From Gulosibacter molinativorax (lineage in GTDB: Bacteria; Actinomycetota; Actinomycetes; Actinomycetales; Microbacteriaceae), in assembly GCF_003010915.2 (NCBI RefSeq), contig NZ_CP028426.1, forward strand, positions 2,356,001 through 2,420,000: a stretch of DNA of 64,000 nucleotides, given 5' to 3'. Positions within the stretch are counted from its first letter, which is position 1, and every line of letters begins with the position of its first letter. Under the pieces are notes generated by a model. The model worked only from the letters and a program-made list of their open reading frames with translations. It searched no databases and had not been told where the DNA came from. Positions 35,078 to 44,565 of the stretch are shown here, one piece after another. The translations under genes were made by a program, and so were the position numbers.

Positions 35078-35099
35078 GTTCAAACGATGTCGTTTGAAC
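35078..35099. promoter_or_regulatory. Perfect 22-bp palindrome before the lipoprotein gene
   Basis: Arms GTTCAAACGA (35078-35087) and TCGTTTGAAC (35090-35099) are exact complements around TG. It ends 26 bases before the lipoprotein start and lies in the spacer shared with the divergent two-component operon. It is therefore a strong candidate operator, possibly for the response regulator or another dimeric protein. An mRNA hairpin is the alternative. Confidence 0.55.
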
Positions 35100-35125
35100 T
35101 GCAAAGAGGGACCGGTGATCTCACC

Positions 35126-35794
35126 ATGGCTACATTTCGAACCCTTGCGATTGCACTTCTCGGCGCGGCAGCGCTCGCGCTGAGCGGTTGTTCCGGCGGC
35201 ACGACACCAGCGGATACCGGGCCGACGGACACGGCACCGGCGGAGGCTCCGCCCGACACCGGCCCCGTCGGGACCGGACCATCGGACATCGGCGCTCCGG
35301 ACGCATCCACGCCAGGCGACACCTCGGGCGACAGCTCGAGCAACGGCGACACAGACGGGCAGCCTCCCGCATCCAACGGCGAACTGCCCGCGGGGTACGA
35401 GGATGCGGTGATCCTCGCGGTCAATGACCTCACGATCACATGTGAAGACTGGTGCGTCTCGCCCGAGCAGGATCAGTTCGCGAAAGCCGACTGGTCGGCG
35501 GTGAGCGAAGGCGAGTCTGTCTACCGGTTCACCGTGCTTGAGGGCGAAACGCTCGACCTGACCGTCATCACCGAGGACAGCGAGCAGTGGCCCGCTTGGT
35601 CCGACGTGGTCTCGCAGAATCCGGCGGGACAGTACGTCGAGGTGATGCCGCTCAACATGGATGCGGACCACGCGACGTGCTCCGGCGGCACGTGTGAGCC
35701 GGCGGGCGAGAGGTACACGGCCGAGGGCGTGCGGCTGCTCTATGAGGTGTCGAGCGGTGAGGCGGTGTATGCGGGGATTACTGGGACGGCATAG
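35126..35794 (+). CDS. Secreted lipoprotein of unknown function
   Basis: A 222-residue predicted lipoprotein: N-terminal signal FRTLAIALLGAAALALSGC with a lipobox LSGC, so the mature protein would be lipidated at the cysteine and held on the outer face of the membrane. Then comes a Pro/Thr/Asp-rich linker (about 60 residues) and a C-terminal domain with two cysteine pairs (CEDWC and CSGGTC), which may form disulfides. I do not know the fold. The start at ATG 35126 is set by the signal peptide. It is divergent from the two-component operon, so it could be a regulatory target of it. Confidence 0.75.
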   Translation: MATFRTLAIALLGAAALALSGCSGGTTPADTGPTDTAPAEAPPDTGPVGTGPSDIGAPDASTPGDTSGDSSSNGDTDGQPPASNGELPAGYEDAVILAVNDLTITCEDWCVSPEQDQFAKADWSAVSEGESVYRFTVLEGETLDLTVITEDSEQWPAWSDVVSQNPAGQYVEVMPLNMDADHATCSGGTCEPAGERYTAEGVRLLYEVSSGEAVYAGITGTA

Positions 35795-35922
35795 TGGTCG
35801 CGGGGTGGCCCCACACCGCCCCGCCACACGACTAGACTCGACGAAGGCAAAGCGGCGCCGCGCACTTAACGCGTGCCGCGCATCCGGTCGCCGTCCGCAT
35901 CCGCACTTCTAGGAGCCGTCTG

Positions 35923-38277
35923 TTGAGCACTGAGTCCACGAGCACTGAGCCCGCAAGCACTGAGCCGTCGAGCACCCAGCACGTTCCCGACACCGTCGAA
36001 AACGCGAAGGCCACCCCCGATCTCGAGCAGCCATACGAGTCACTCGGGCTCAAGCAGAACGAGTATGAGGAGATCAAGAAGATCCTCGGCCGCCGCCCCA
36101 CCTCGGGCGAGCTCGCAATGTACTCGGTGATGTGGGCCGAGCACTGCTCCTACAAGTCCTCGAAGAAGTACCTGCGCCAGTTCGGGCAGAAGACCAACGA
36201 GAAGATGCGCGAGCACCTCATGGTCGGCATGGGCGAGAACGCGGGCGTCATCGACCTCGGCAACGACTGGGCCGTGACCTTCAAGGTCGAGTCGCACAAC
36301 TCCCCCAGCTACATCGAGCCGTTCCAGGGCGCCGCGACCGGCGTCGGCGGCATTGTTCGCGACATCATCTCGATGGGCGCGCGCCCCGTGGCCGTCATGG
36401 ACGGCCTGCGCTTCGGCGAGATCGACCACCCGGACACCGCCCGCGTGATGCACGGCGTCGTCGGCGGCATCTCGTTCTACGGCAACTGCCTCGGCCTGCC
36501 GAACATCGGCGGCGAGACCTGGTTCGACCCGATCTACCAGGGCAACCCGCTCGTCAACGCGCTCGCCGTGGGCGTGCTCAAGCACGAAGACCTGCACCTC
36601 GCGAACGCGCGCGGCGCCGGTAACAAGGTCGTGCTCTTCGGCGCCCGCACCGGTGGCGACGGCATTGGTGGCGCATCCGTGCTGTCTTCGGCCAGCTTCA
36701 CCGAGGGTGGCCCGACGAAGCGCCCCGCCGTGCAGGTTGGCGACCCGTTCGCCGAGAAGGTGCTCATCGAGTGCTGCCTCGAGCTGTTCGCAAACGACGT
36801 GGTCGAGGGCATCCAGGACCTCGGCGCCGCCGGCATCTCCTGCGCGACGAGCGAGCTCGCCGCCGCAGGTGACGGCGGGATGCACATCTCGCTCGACGAC
36901 GTTTTGTTGCGCGACCCGACCCTCACCGCCGAAGAGATTCTGATGTCGGAATCGCAGGAGCGCATGATGGCGATCGTGCGCCCCGAGAAGCTCGACGACT
37001 TCCTCGCCATCACCGGCAAGTGGGAGGTCGAGGCGAGCGTGCTCGGCGAGGTCAACGACTCCGGCCGCCTCACGATCGACTGGAAGGGCGTGCGCATCGT
37101 CGACGTCGACCCGGTCACCGTCGCCGAGGACACCCCCGAGTATGACCGCCCCGTGGCGCGCCCCGCATACCTGGACGAGCTTCAGGCGAACCGCGCCGAG
37201 GACCTGCCTCGCGCATCCTCAGGCGAGGAGCTGCGCGCGCAGTTCCTAAAGCTGCTCGGCGACCCGAACGCCGCCGACCCGGCCTGGATCACCGACCAGT
37301 ACGACCGCTACGTGCTCGGCAACACCGCGTTCGCGTACCCCGAGAATGCGGGCGTCGTGCGCGTCGATGAAGAGACCGGCATGGGCGTCGCGCTGTCGAT
37401 GGATGCGAATGGTCGCTACTCGCAGCTCGACCCACGTACCGGCGCGCGGCTGGCCTTGGCCGAGTCGTTTAGGAACGTCGCCGCGACCGGTGCCGAGCCG
37501 ATGGCAGTGTCGGACTGCCTCAACTTCGGTTCGCCCGAGGACCCCGAGGTGATGTGGCAGTTCAAGGAGGCCGTTGAAGGCCTCGCGGATGGCTGCCTCG
37601 AGCTGTCGATCCCGGTCACCGGCGGCAACGTCTCGCTCTACAACCAGACCGGCGACAACCCGATCTTCCCGACCCCGACCGTGGCCGTGCTCGGCAAGTT
37701 CGACGACGTCGACCGCCGCGTGCCCTCAGCCTGGCAGGAAGAGGGCAACAACATCTATCTCCTCGGCGTCACCCGCGAAGAGCTCTCGGGCTCGATCTGG
37801 GCGGATGCGGTGCATGGTCACCTCGGCGGTCTGCCGCCGCAGGTCGACTTCGCCGTTGAGGCCGAGCTCGCCGACCTGCTGCAGGGCGCGTCGAAGCAGG
37901 GGCTGCTCGACTCGGCGCACGACCTCGCCGAGGGCGGGTTGGCGTTGGCGTTGGCCGAGTGCGTCACCCGTTGGGGCGTCGGCGCGCGGATCGTGCTGGA
38001 TGAATTGCTCACTCGCGACGGCGTGGATGCGACCACTGCCCTGTTCTCGGAGTCGACCGGCCGCGTGCTCGTGTCGGTACCGCGTGAGGACGACGTGAAG
38101 TTTGGGTTCATGTGCGAGGCACGGGGCTTCCCCGTGCTGCGCATCGGCGTCTCCGACGGTGTCGGCGAGGATGCGGTGCTTGAGGTGCAGGGTCAGTTCA
38201 CGGTTCCTGTGGCTGAGCTGGCTGCGGTGCGCTCGGCGACGCTGCCTTCGCGGTTTGGCGAGCGGGTAGCGGAGTAG
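35923..38277 (+). CDS. purL: Phosphoribosylformylglycinamidine synthase large subunit PurL
   Basis: Small-type PurL of 784 residues, ATP-dependent catalytic subunit of FGAM synthase that works with PurS and PurQ. Typical features are the N-terminal [27 protein letters not shown], the ATP-site region [10 protein letters not shown], the glycine-rich [12 protein letters not shown] and the second-half repeat [12 protein letters not shown]. The N-terminus has a 30-residue Ser/Thr-rich extension. Start is TTG 35923, supported by AGGAG eight bases upstream. purS and purQ lie 14 kb to the left, so the complex is encoded at two sites. It has its own promoter region; TAGACT at 35833 may be its -10 box. 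Confidence 0.95.
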   Translation: MSTESTSTEPASTEPSSTQHVPDTVENAKATPDLEQPYESLGLKQNEYEEIKKILGRRPTSGELAMYSVMWAEHCSYKSSKKYLRQFGQKTNEKMREHLMVGMGENAGVIDLGNDWAVTFKVESHNSPSYIEPFQGAATGVGGIVRDIISMGARPVAVMDGLRFGEIDHPDTARVMHGVVGGISFYGNCLGLPNIGGETWFDPIYQGNPLVNALAVGVLKHEDLHLANARGAGNKVVLFGARTGGDGIGGASVLSSASFTEGGPTKRPAVQVGDPFAEKVLIECCLELFANDVVEGIQDLGAAGISCATSELAAAGDGGMHISLDDVLLRDPTLTAEEILMSESQERMMAIVRPEKLDDFLAITGKWEVEASVLGEVNDSGRLTIDWKGVRIVDVDPVTVAEDTPEYDRPVARPAYLDELQANRAEDLPRASSGEELRAQFLKLLGDPNAADPAWITDQYDRYVLGNTAFAYPENAGVVRVDEETGMGVALSMDANGRYSQLDPRTGARLALAESFRNVAATGAEPMAVSDCLNFGSPEDPEVMWQFKEAVEGLADGCLELSIPVTGGNVSLYNQTGDNPIFPTPTVAVLGKFDDVDRRVPSAWQEEGNNIYLLGVTREELSGSIWADAVHGHLGGLPPQVDFAVEAELADLLQGASKQGLLDSAHDLAEGGLALALAECVTRWGVGARIVLDELLTRDGVDATTALFSESTGRVLVSVPREDDVKFGFMCEARGFPVLRIGVSDGVGEDAVLEVQGQFTVPVAELAAVRSATLPSRFGERVAE

Positions 38278-38336
38278 TTCTGCAGATCCTTGAGTAGCGG
38301 CCGGAAGCCGCGTATCGAAAGGATCGACGGGAATGG

Positions 38337-38375
38337 TGAAACGGCGATACTGTTGGGTGTCGTATCGCCGTTTCA
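38337..38375. terminator. Hairpin after purL
   Basis: TGAAACGGCGATAC (38337-38350) pairs over 14 bp with GTATCGCCGTTTCA (38362-38375) around an 11-base loop; TTTC at its end is a weak T run. It separates purL from the convergent nitrilase gene. Confidence 0.65.
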
Positions 38376-38503
38376 TTTCCTGCCTGCGCGAGGGATGAAA
38401 GGGTCTGGGCGATCGCGTGTCCGAAATCTACACAGCAGCCCAGCTTCACCGCGTTGAAGACTTCAGGCGACGAAGCTTCCGAGAGCTAATCAACCTTCAG
38501 CAG

Positions 38504-39532
38504 TTACGCCTCCTGACGCTCCTCCTCCAACGCCCCAAACCGATCCGCATCCTGCGCACCGCCACCCAGCGCATCCTCGAGGTCGCGCGGGCGCAGCACC
38601 GGACGACGCGGGGTCGTGTTGAGCACGAGCTGCGTGGCGTCGGCGCGGGCGTAGTGCCCGGCCGGGTCGAGCGTGTTCTTCGCACTGTCGATCGCGGCGA
38701 GGTCAATATCCGCGTAGACGATGCCCTCTTCGGTCGGATCGAGCGCCTCGGTCAACACGGTCGTGTCGGGGCCGTAGACGCGCGCGAATCCGCCACCACC
38801 GGTGTAGACCGGGGTCGGTCCACCGTCGGCGGTCGGGAATACCCGGGCGCCCTCGTCGCTCATGATCTGCGTCGACATCACGACGAACGCGCTGCTCTCG
38901 AGCGCGTAGGTGAGGGTCGTCGCAATCAGCGCCTCGGGGCTCAGCACCGGCACCATGCCGAGGATGCCGAGGCACGGCCAACCGGCGACGTGAATCTGCT
39001 CATTCTGCGCATACATCGCGTACTTCGTAAGCGGCTGGAGGTGCTCGAAGCAGTTGAGCGCCCCAAGACGGCCGACCGGGCTGTCGACGACAACGAGGTC
39101 GCTGCCGTCACCCTCGCCGAAGAGCGTGCGCTCGGCGTGCGTCGGCTTGAGCTTGCGGCGGTGCTTTAGCACTTCCCCCTCGGGGCCGATCAGCATCTGC
39201 GACATGTAGAGCGAGCCCGCATCCTTCTCGCTGAAGCCGACGACGACGGTGATGTTGTTGCGGCGCGCGGCCTCGCGGATGCGGCGCATCTCGGGACCAT
39301 CGGCGGTGGGCGAGTTCGCGTGATAGCGCGCGACCCACGGGCCCTGCTCGTACACGGGGTACGACCACAGGAACACGGGGTAGCCCGGAATCCAGGTCTC
39401 GGGGAACGCGACGAGGTCAGCGCCTGCAGCCCCGGCCTCGTCGATCAGGCGGATGGTTTTTTCGGTGGTCGCTTCCATGTCGAGCCATACGGGCTCTGCC
39501 TGAACTGCGGCTACGCGGATCGTGTCGGACAC
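38504..39532 (-). CDS. Nitrilase / carbon-nitrogen hydrolase
   Basis: Nitrilase-superfamily enzyme of 342 residues that converts a nitrile to a carboxylic acid and ammonia, or acts as an amidase. The catalytic triad is visible: Glu45 in FPETWIPGYP, Lys129 in RRKLKPTHAER and Cys161 in ALNCFEHLQPL. The sequence after the cysteine (TKYAMYAQNEQIHVAGWPC) is like aliphatic or aldoxime-linked nitrilases of actinobacteria. Phe follows the cysteine where many nitrilases have Trp. GTG 39532 has an AGGAG site. It is divergent from an AraC-type regulator, the classic nitrilase-NitR arrangement, so induction by a nitrile-like compound is likely. Substrate not determined. Confidence 0.9.
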   Translation of the reverse strand: MSDTIRVAAVQAEPVWLDMEATTEKTIRLIDEAGAAGADLVAFPETWIPGYPVFLWSYPVYEQGPWVARYHANSPTADGPEMRRIREAARRNNITVVVGFSEKDAGSLYMSQMLIGPEGEVLKHRRKLKPTHAERTLFGEGDGSDLVVVDSPVGRLGALNCFEHLQPLTKYAMYAQNEQIHVAGWPCLGILGMVPVLSPEALIATTLTYALESSAFVVMSTQIMSDEGARVFPTADGGPTPVYTGGGGFARVYGPDTTVLTEALDPTEEGIVYADIDLAAIDSAKNTLDPAGHYARADATQLVLNTTPRRPVLRPRDLEDALGGGAQDADRFGALEEERQEA

Positions 39533-39703
39533 GGCTCACTCCTCGTCGTTGATGGGTGTTGAGTGCATTCACCATACGAAGATCGCATCTGCCGCGCGTT
39601 GACATTTTCTGCACACCCGGAAGCATTTTCTGCGGCGCTCGTTAAACTGACTAAAGCGCACCGTGCGGCGACGCAGCCAGCACGTCTGAGGAGGGATGCG
39701 CAC

Positions 39704-40654
39704 GTGACGGTCTCGATTTCACACGACATTGATGCTTGGCGCGAGGTGTCGACGGCGCACTTCGTGCAGCTTGACTGTCAGACGGCAGCTAGCGACTTCA
39801 CCGCGACCATCGATACCCAACCGCTGTCGACGAGCATGTCGGTCTCGCGCATCCAATCGGGGCCAGTTCGGATCGACCGAACCGCGCGGATGGCGACGGT
39901 GGATGCGCGCGATGACCTCCTGATGACCGTGCAGCTCGCGGGGGTTGGCACGGTCTCGCAGTTCAACCGCACCGCGGTTCTACAACCGGGCTCCGCATCC
40001 CTCTACGACCCGCGGCACGCGTATCGACTCTCGATGCCGCGAGGCGGGCAAGACCTGCTTGTGCTGCGCATCCCTCGCTCGAGTTTGGGGATGACAGACA
40101 CCGCGATCGAGCACCTCGGCGCACGGCCTCTTACCCGAACGGCACCGGGCATGGCCGCGTTCGGTGGCTTTCTCGCGGGGATGCTGAGCCCCGGCGGCAG
40201 CCTCGACGGCGTCCGACCCGAATTTGCGGTGGTCACGGAGCAGCTCCTCGCGACGGTCATCCGCGCCTCGCTCGTGGATGCGCCAATCGCCAGAGCCGAG
40301 GCCGATCCCGGCGCGTTGTTGGCGGCATTACGGGCGCGTATCGCTTCCCGAGCCCTTGACCCAACATTCGACGTAACGGCGCTCGCCCGGGACAGCTTTG
40401 TTTCGGTCCGTACCGTGCACGCCGCCTTTGAGGCCGTTGGCGAGACGCCCGGCGCCTTCATCCGCGCCACCCGCCTGCGGCACGCCGCGTCAGAGCTGCG
40501 GGATGCGACGCTGTGGAACGTACCCGTGCACGTGATCGGCGAGCGCGCCGGGTTCCGCGACGCGAGCACATTCACGCGCGCGTTCCGGAAGCACTTCGGT
40601 GTGACGCCCGGCGATTGGCGCCATGACGCCTCGATTCGCGAGATCGCGCGCTAG
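39704..40654 (+). CDS. AraC family transcriptional regulator
   Basis: A 316-residue regulator: N-terminal AraC-type ligand-binding domain (QLAGVGTVSQFNR, then LQPGSASLYDP) and C-terminal AraC helix-turn-helix pair, with the family signature VIGERAGFRDASTFTRAFRKHFGVTPGDWR. Start GTG 39704 has a strong GAGGAGG site; an upstream open frame to 39563 lacks one. It is divergent from the nitrilase gene, 171 bases apart, so it most likely activates that gene when its inducer is bound. Effector unknown. Confidence 0.9.
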   Translation: MTVSISHDIDAWREVSTAHFVQLDCQTAASDFTATIDTQPLSTSMSVSRIQSGPVRIDRTARMATVDARDDLLMTVQLAGVGTVSQFNRTAVLQPGSASLYDPRHAYRLSMPRGGQDLLVLRIPRSSLGMTDTAIEHLGARPLTRTAPGMAAFGGFLAGMLSPGGSLDGVRPEFAVVTEQLLATVIRASLVDAPIARAEADPGALLAALRARIASRALDPTFDVTALARDSFVSVRTVHAAFEAVGETPGAFIRATRLRHAASELRDATLWNVPVHVIGERAGFRDASTFTRAFRKHFGVTPGDWRHDASIREIAR

Positions 40655-40685
40655 TTCGCGCCGCAAACCAGCGCGGACGCCTGGC

Positions 40686-40997
40686 TCAGCACTCGCAGTA
40701 GAAGTTCGCCGCGTAGCCAGGGCTCGTCGCCGTGACGAGCCGCACGAGATCGATGCCGAGGTACGGGTTCTTCGCCTCGACGCGGATGATCGAATAGCTG
40801 TATTCGAGCCGCAGCTTCGTCTTCGTGCCCGGTACCTCAACCGCGGTCGTTGCCTCGCCGAGGTCGGCCACACGAATGCTCGGCCATGGTTCCCGCCAGT
40901 CCCCGACGAACTCGCGGTCGGTCACCGCGGCATCCAGGTTCGCTTGCAGGGCAGCGAGAGTTTCCGCGTCCGTTGCGGATTTCGCGTCAACAGTCAC
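40686..40997 (-). CDS. Small hypothetical protein
   Basis: A 103-residue protein I do not recognise. GTG 40997 is preceded by GGAGG with five bases of spacing, which decides the start over a longer frame to 41093. The sequence is soluble, with a predicted beta-rich centre (TKLRLEYSYSIIRVEAKNPYLGIDLVRLVT), and ends in NFYCEC, a C-terminal Cys pair. It is convergent with the AraC gene and not part of an operon. Confidence 0.6.
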   Translation of the reverse strand: MTVDAKSATDAETLAALQANLDAAVTDREFVGDWREPWPSIRVADLGEATTAVEVPGTKTKLRLEYSYSIIRVEAKNPYLGIDLVRLVTATSPGYAANFYCEC

Positions 40998-41140
40998 GAT
41001 TGCCTCCGATCGATGAGGCCGATCGTAGCGAGCGAAGCATCGAGCCTCTTGAGCGCCAGAGCTTGTGAAGAGCCACAGCTTGTGAAGAGCCACTGCGCAT
41101 CCAAACTCTCTACTTCGCTTGAACGTACTCCGCAGTTTGA

Positions 41141-41146
41141 TACCGT
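41141..41146 (+). promoter_or_regulatory. Candidate leaderless promoter of the MntR-like gene
   Basis: TACCGT (-10) is six bases before the ATG at 41153, and TTGAAC (41119-41124) forms a good -35 box with 16 bases between. No Shine-Dalgarno sequence is present. Confidence 0.55.
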
Positions 41147-41152
41147 GACGCC

Positions 41153-41830
41153 ATGTCGGTTTCGGGCCTGTCGAAGAGCAATCAGAACTACCTCAAGGCC
41201 GTGTGGGTCTTGGGCGAATGGTCGAATGTGCCGGTGACCGCAACGCTCATCGCCTCGCGGGTGGGCGTTCGGCTTTCCACCGCCTCGGATGCAATCAAGA
41301 AGCTCACCGAAAAGGGCCTGCTCGAACACGCCCGGTACGGGTCGGTCAAGCTGAGCACGGAAGGTCGCGCCCACGCCGTCGAGATGGTGCGCCGCCACCG
41401 CCTCATCGAGACGTTCCTCGTCGAGGCCCTCGACTACCGCTGGGATCAGGTCCACGATGAAGCCGAGCAGCTCGAGAACGCGGTGTCTGATCTGCTGGTC
41501 GAGCGCATCGATGCTTACCTCGGCCACCCCACGCGAGACCCGCACGGTGATCCCATCCCGAGCCCGGACGGCGCGGTCGAGCGGCCGGATGCATCCCCGC
41601 TTTCGGAGGCCGAGCCGGGCGCGCGCGTCCGGGTCGAGCGAGTCTCAGACAGCGACCCCGCACTGCTCGAGTTTCTGGCCGGGCACGGGGTCGTCTTCGG
41701 CGCCGAGCTCAAGATCCGGCCGGCCGCTCCCTATTCCGACGCCGTCGAACTCGTCGCCACCGCGGACGGCGCGACGCTCTCGATCGGCAAATCAGCGGCG
41801 GATGCGGTCTGGGTTAGCGATCTCGCGTAG
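41153..41830 (+). CDS. DtxR/MntR family metal-dependent transcriptional regulator
   Basis: Metal-sensing repressor of 225 residues. The N-terminal winged helix-turn-helix is DtxR/MntR type (NYLKAVWVLGEW, then VTATLIASRVGVRLSTASDAIKKLTEKGLLEH). The metal-binding dimerisation domain follows, with VRRHRLIETFLVEALDYRWDQVHDEAEQLENAVSD, the typical run of His and Glu ligands. A C-terminal SH3-like domain completes it. It is convergent with the MntH-type transporter gene 21 bases away and probably represses it when manganese is plentiful. The -35/-10 boxes give a leaderless transcript. Confidence 0.92.
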   Translation: MSVSGLSKSNQNYLKAVWVLGEWSNVPVTATLIASRVGVRLSTASDAIKKLTEKGLLEHARYGSVKLSTEGRAHAVEMVRRHRLIETFLVEALDYRWDQVHDEAEQLENAVSDLLVERIDAYLGHPTRDPHGDPIPSPDGAVERPDASPLSEAEPGARVRVERVSDSDPALLEFLAGHGVVFGAELKIRPAAPYSDAVELVATADGATLSIGKSAADAVWVSDLA

Positions 41831-41851
41831 CGTGGCCGCGCATCCTGCCGC

Positions 41852-43099
41852 CTAAATACCGCCCACTTGCAGCACGATCAGCCCGAGGTTGAGCGCGATG
41901 ATCGCCGCGGTGACGATCCAGCCCGCGGCCGTCGTCCACCACGCATTGACGCCCTCACCCATCACCGAATTGCGTGACGTCAGCCACACGAGCGGCACGA
42001 GCGCGAATGGAATGCCGAACGAAAGGATCACCTGGCTCCACACGAGCGCGCTGGTCGGGTCCATTCCGATCGCGAGGATGACGATGGCCGGGATGATCGT
42101 GATGAGTCTGCGAGACAGCAGCTTCATTCGGCTGCGGAACAGCCCGCCGATGATGTCGCTGCCGGCGTAGGCCCCTACCGCTGTTGATGCGATCCCGGAT
42201 GCGAGCAGCGCGATCGCGAATAACCACCCCGCGGCCACGCCTAACGCGTTCTCGATCGCGGCGTGCGCACCGTCGAGCGTGTCCGTCCCCGCGACGCCGG
42301 GCAGCACGGTCGCCGCGACGAGCAACATCGCGAGGTTCACCGATCCCGCGATCCCGAGCGCGATCGTCACGTCAACGCGGGTGGCGCGGATGAGCCGCGG
42401 CAAGGAATGCGTCGTGTCGTTGGCGAAGCGGTCGCGGGCGAGCGAGGAGTGCGCGTAAATCGCGTGCGGCATGACCGTCGCGCCGAGGATGCTCGCGGCA
42501 AGCAACACCGATTCCTTGCCCTCGAAGCGTGGAACGAGCCCGCCGAGCACATCCCCCGCGGCCGGAGGCGCGAGGAACAGCCCGTAGCAAAACCCGACGA
42601 CGATCACGAGAATCAGCCCGATGATCACGAACTCAAACGTCTTCGCGCCGCGCTTCGCTTGCACAAACAGCAGGATGGTCGAGATAACGCCCGTGATGAT
42701 GGCGCCCGCGACGAGCGGGATGTCGAACATGATCCACAGCGCGACGGCGCCGCCGATTACTTCGGCGACGTCGGTCGCGATCGCCACGAACTGGGCTTGC
42801 AGCCCATACAGGATGCGCGTGGCGCGTCGCGTAATTCGCTTTCCCAGGAGCTCGGCCAGGCTGGAGCCGGTCGCGAGGCCGAGCTTGGCCGAGAGGTATT
42901 GGACGAGCCAGGCCGCGACGTTGGCTGCGACGAGCACCCACACGAGTAGGTAGCCGAACTGGGCGCCCGCCGACATGTTGACGGCCACGTTGCCGGGATC
43001 GAGATACGCGACCCCGGCAACGAGCGCAGGCCCGAGCAGCCACGCGGGTTTCCGTCTGACCGCCGTCGTTTCCCCGGGTATCGACTCAACTGTCTTCAT
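41852..43099 (-). CDS. Nramp divalent metal transporter (MntH)
   Basis: Manganese/iron proton symporter of 415 residues with about eleven helices. Helix 1 carries the metal-binding DPGN (AYLDPGNVAVNMSAGAQ), and helix 6 carries MPHAIYAHSSL with the conserved His and Met. These residues are the Nramp metal site. The protein imports Mn(II) across the cytoplasmic membrane. The convergent DtxR/MntR-type regulator is the probable controller; a 13-bp dyad, CCCAGACTCTGGG at 43117, sits in its leader and is a candidate site. Confidence 0.93.
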   Translation of the reverse strand: MKTVESIPGETTAVRRKPAWLLGPALVAGVAYLDPGNVAVNMSAGAQFGYLLVWVLVAANVAAWLVQYLSAKLGLATGSSLAELLGKRITRRATRILYGLQAQFVAIATDVAEVIGGAVALWIMFDIPLVAGAIITGVISTILLFVQAKRGAKTFEFVIIGLILVIVVGFCYGLFLAPPAAGDVLGGLVPRFEGKESVLLAASILGATVMPHAIYAHSSLARDRFANDTTHSLPRLIRATRVDVTIALGIAGSVNLAMLLVAATVLPGVAGTDTLDGAHAAIENALGVAAGWLFAIALLASGIASTAVGAYAGSDIIGGLFRSRMKLLSRRLITIIPAIVILAIGMDPTSALVWSQVILSFGIPFALVPLVWLTSRNSVMGEGVNAWWTTAAGWIVTAAIIALNLGLIVLQVGGI

Positions 43100-43116
43100 G
43101 CTGCTGTCTCGTTCTA

Positions 43117-43129
43117 CCCAGACTCTGGG
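43117..43129. promoter_or_regulatory. 13-bp dyad in the leader of the MntH gene
   Basis: CCCAGACTCTGGG has perfect 6-bp arms around C and begins 18 bases upstream of the mntH-type start. It may be the binding site of the adjacent DtxR/MntR regulator; it does not match a DtxR box I know. Confidence 0.35.
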
Positions 43130-43210
43130 ACTAACTTCGGCTCATCGAACTTTTGTTAACAGTAGCAGCGAACTCTGGGCGGCTCTCGGCCTCGACGGTG
43201 CAGTTTGTCG

Positions 43211-43690
43211 CTAGTCGTGCATCCGCGCACCCTTAACGATTCGGTCAACGACGTTCTTTGGCCCGCGAATGGCGATACCGACAAGGTTGAGTTCGCGCGC
43301 GGGCACTTCGGCCACAGCCGCTCGGTTCGCGGCATCGTGGCCGGTTGAGAAGAGTTCTTCGGTGTAGACGGCCATCGGGAGTTCGCGGCCGGCTGCCTTC
43401 TCGCGGGCTTTAGCGAGCAGCTCGGCGGATGCAGTCATCACCAGCACTGGCTGGCGCAGCATCGGCAGATAGTGGTTGTCGTCGGCGTCGCGGTAGGGCT
43501 GGCCGACAAGGTTTGCTTCGCTCGTCGCGATCCCGCTCATCAGGAACGCGGTGACGTTCAGCTCCTGCCAGGGCAGCACGTCATCGCGAAGGACGACGAC
43601 GACTTTGGTGTCGAAGCGGACTTCGGCTGTGGCGTCCGCTGCTTCACTGGTGGCTTCGGCGTTCGGCTCGGTGATTGTGTTGAGGCTCAT
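43211..43690 (-). CDS. DUF2000 family protein
   Basis: A 159-residue soluble protein of the DUF2000 family, recognised by RFDTKVVVVLRDDVLPWQELNVTAFLMSG near residue 25 and the ending GIAIRGPKNVVDRIVKGARMHD. The first 24 residues are a polar, Ala/Glu-rich extension. No catalytic role is established for the family that I know of. It stands alone in the same direction as the transporter to its left, 111 bases away, and may or may not share regulation. Confidence 0.85.
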   Translation of the reverse strand: MSLNTITEPNAEATSEAADATAEVRFDTKVVVVLRDDVLPWQELNVTAFLMSGIATSEANLVGQPYRDADDNHYLPMLRQPVLVMTASAELLAKAREKAAGRELPMAVYTEELFSTGHDAANRAAVAEVPARELNLVGIAIRGPKNVVDRIVKGARMHD

Positions 43691-43851
43691 GCCTCTACTG
43701 TCGCGATGCGCGGCGCGGGTGTCTTGTACGTTCCTTGCATCGTGTTTCCGATAACCACCATTTGCCAGTTCGACACGGTCGGGATCGTGGGTTGACGCGA
43801 AGACTCTCGAACGTGACGCGTGCGTTGAGTGCTTGCGCGCCGGATACCTCG

Positions 43852-44454
43852 CTAACGCGCGTTGTAAACGGTGATCTTGCCCGCATCCAGTGCCGCGCGA
43901 TACTCGCGAAAGACGGCCAGCGCATCCTCTTTCGCGAGGCCATCGAGCACGCGAATGCCGCGGCGCTCGAACTCCCCAGCCCAGTTCTCGGGCATCGGCC
44001 CCTCGTCGAACGTCGTCAGCTCCTCGACCTCGTCACCCGATCCCGCGAGCGCGAGTGTCGTGATCCCCGACCACATCGCGGCGCCGTAGCACTGCACGCA
44101 CGGGCGCCAGTTCACAACGAGCTCGTGCTCGGGCATCCCCTCGGCACCGAGGTTCCAGCGCCCAAGCCGTGCCTGGGCGAGGCCGAGTGCGGTGACCTCC
44201 GCATGCCCCGATGTGATTCCGGTCGAGAGCACGACGTTCACGCCAACCGCGACGATCCGCCCGGTTTCGGCTTCCGCCACGAGTGCCGCGAATGGGCCGC
44301 CGTTGCCCTCCCGCCAGTTGCGCGCCGCGAGCCGATTCACGAGCGCGACGCGGTGCTGCCGCTCGGGCAGCGCATCCGGCACGTCGGCGAGCTCGGCCGC
44401 GACCCAGCCTGGAAGCGCGATTTGGAACGAGGATGCGTGCGGAGGGAATTGCAT
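43852..44454 (-). CDS. Nucleoside/cytidine deaminase family protein
   Basis: Zinc-dependent deaminase of 200 residues. The zinc site is GHAEV (His ligand, catalytic Glu) with PCVQC about 28 residues later providing two Cys ligands. NGGPFAALVAEAETG is the substrate-side region. The ending FREYRAALDAGKITVYN is typical of guanine/tRNA-adenosine type deaminase relatives. It hydrolytically deaminates a base or nucleoside; which one is not clear (guanine, cytosine or other). The N-terminus (MQFPPHASSFQIALPGW) is longer than in the shortest relatives. It is a single gene with no partner nearby. Confidence 0.85.
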   Translation of the reverse strand: MQFPPHASSFQIALPGWVAAELADVPDALPERQHRVALVNRLAARNWREGNGGPFAALVAEAETGRIVAVGVNVVLSTGITSGHAEVTALGLAQARLGRWNLGAEGMPEHELVVNWRPCVQCYGAAMWSGITTLALAGSGDEVEELTTFDEGPMPENWAGEFERRGIRVLDGLAKEDALAVFREYRAALDAGKITVYNAR

Positions 44455-44565
44455 CCTGCTAGCTTCCCCTGCCTGGCCGCGAGGATGCTCCGCGCGGGCG
44501 GCGGCAGGAGACGAGGCTTGGCCGAGTTGTGCCAGCGCTTACGAGCCGTCTCAGGCACCGACAGT

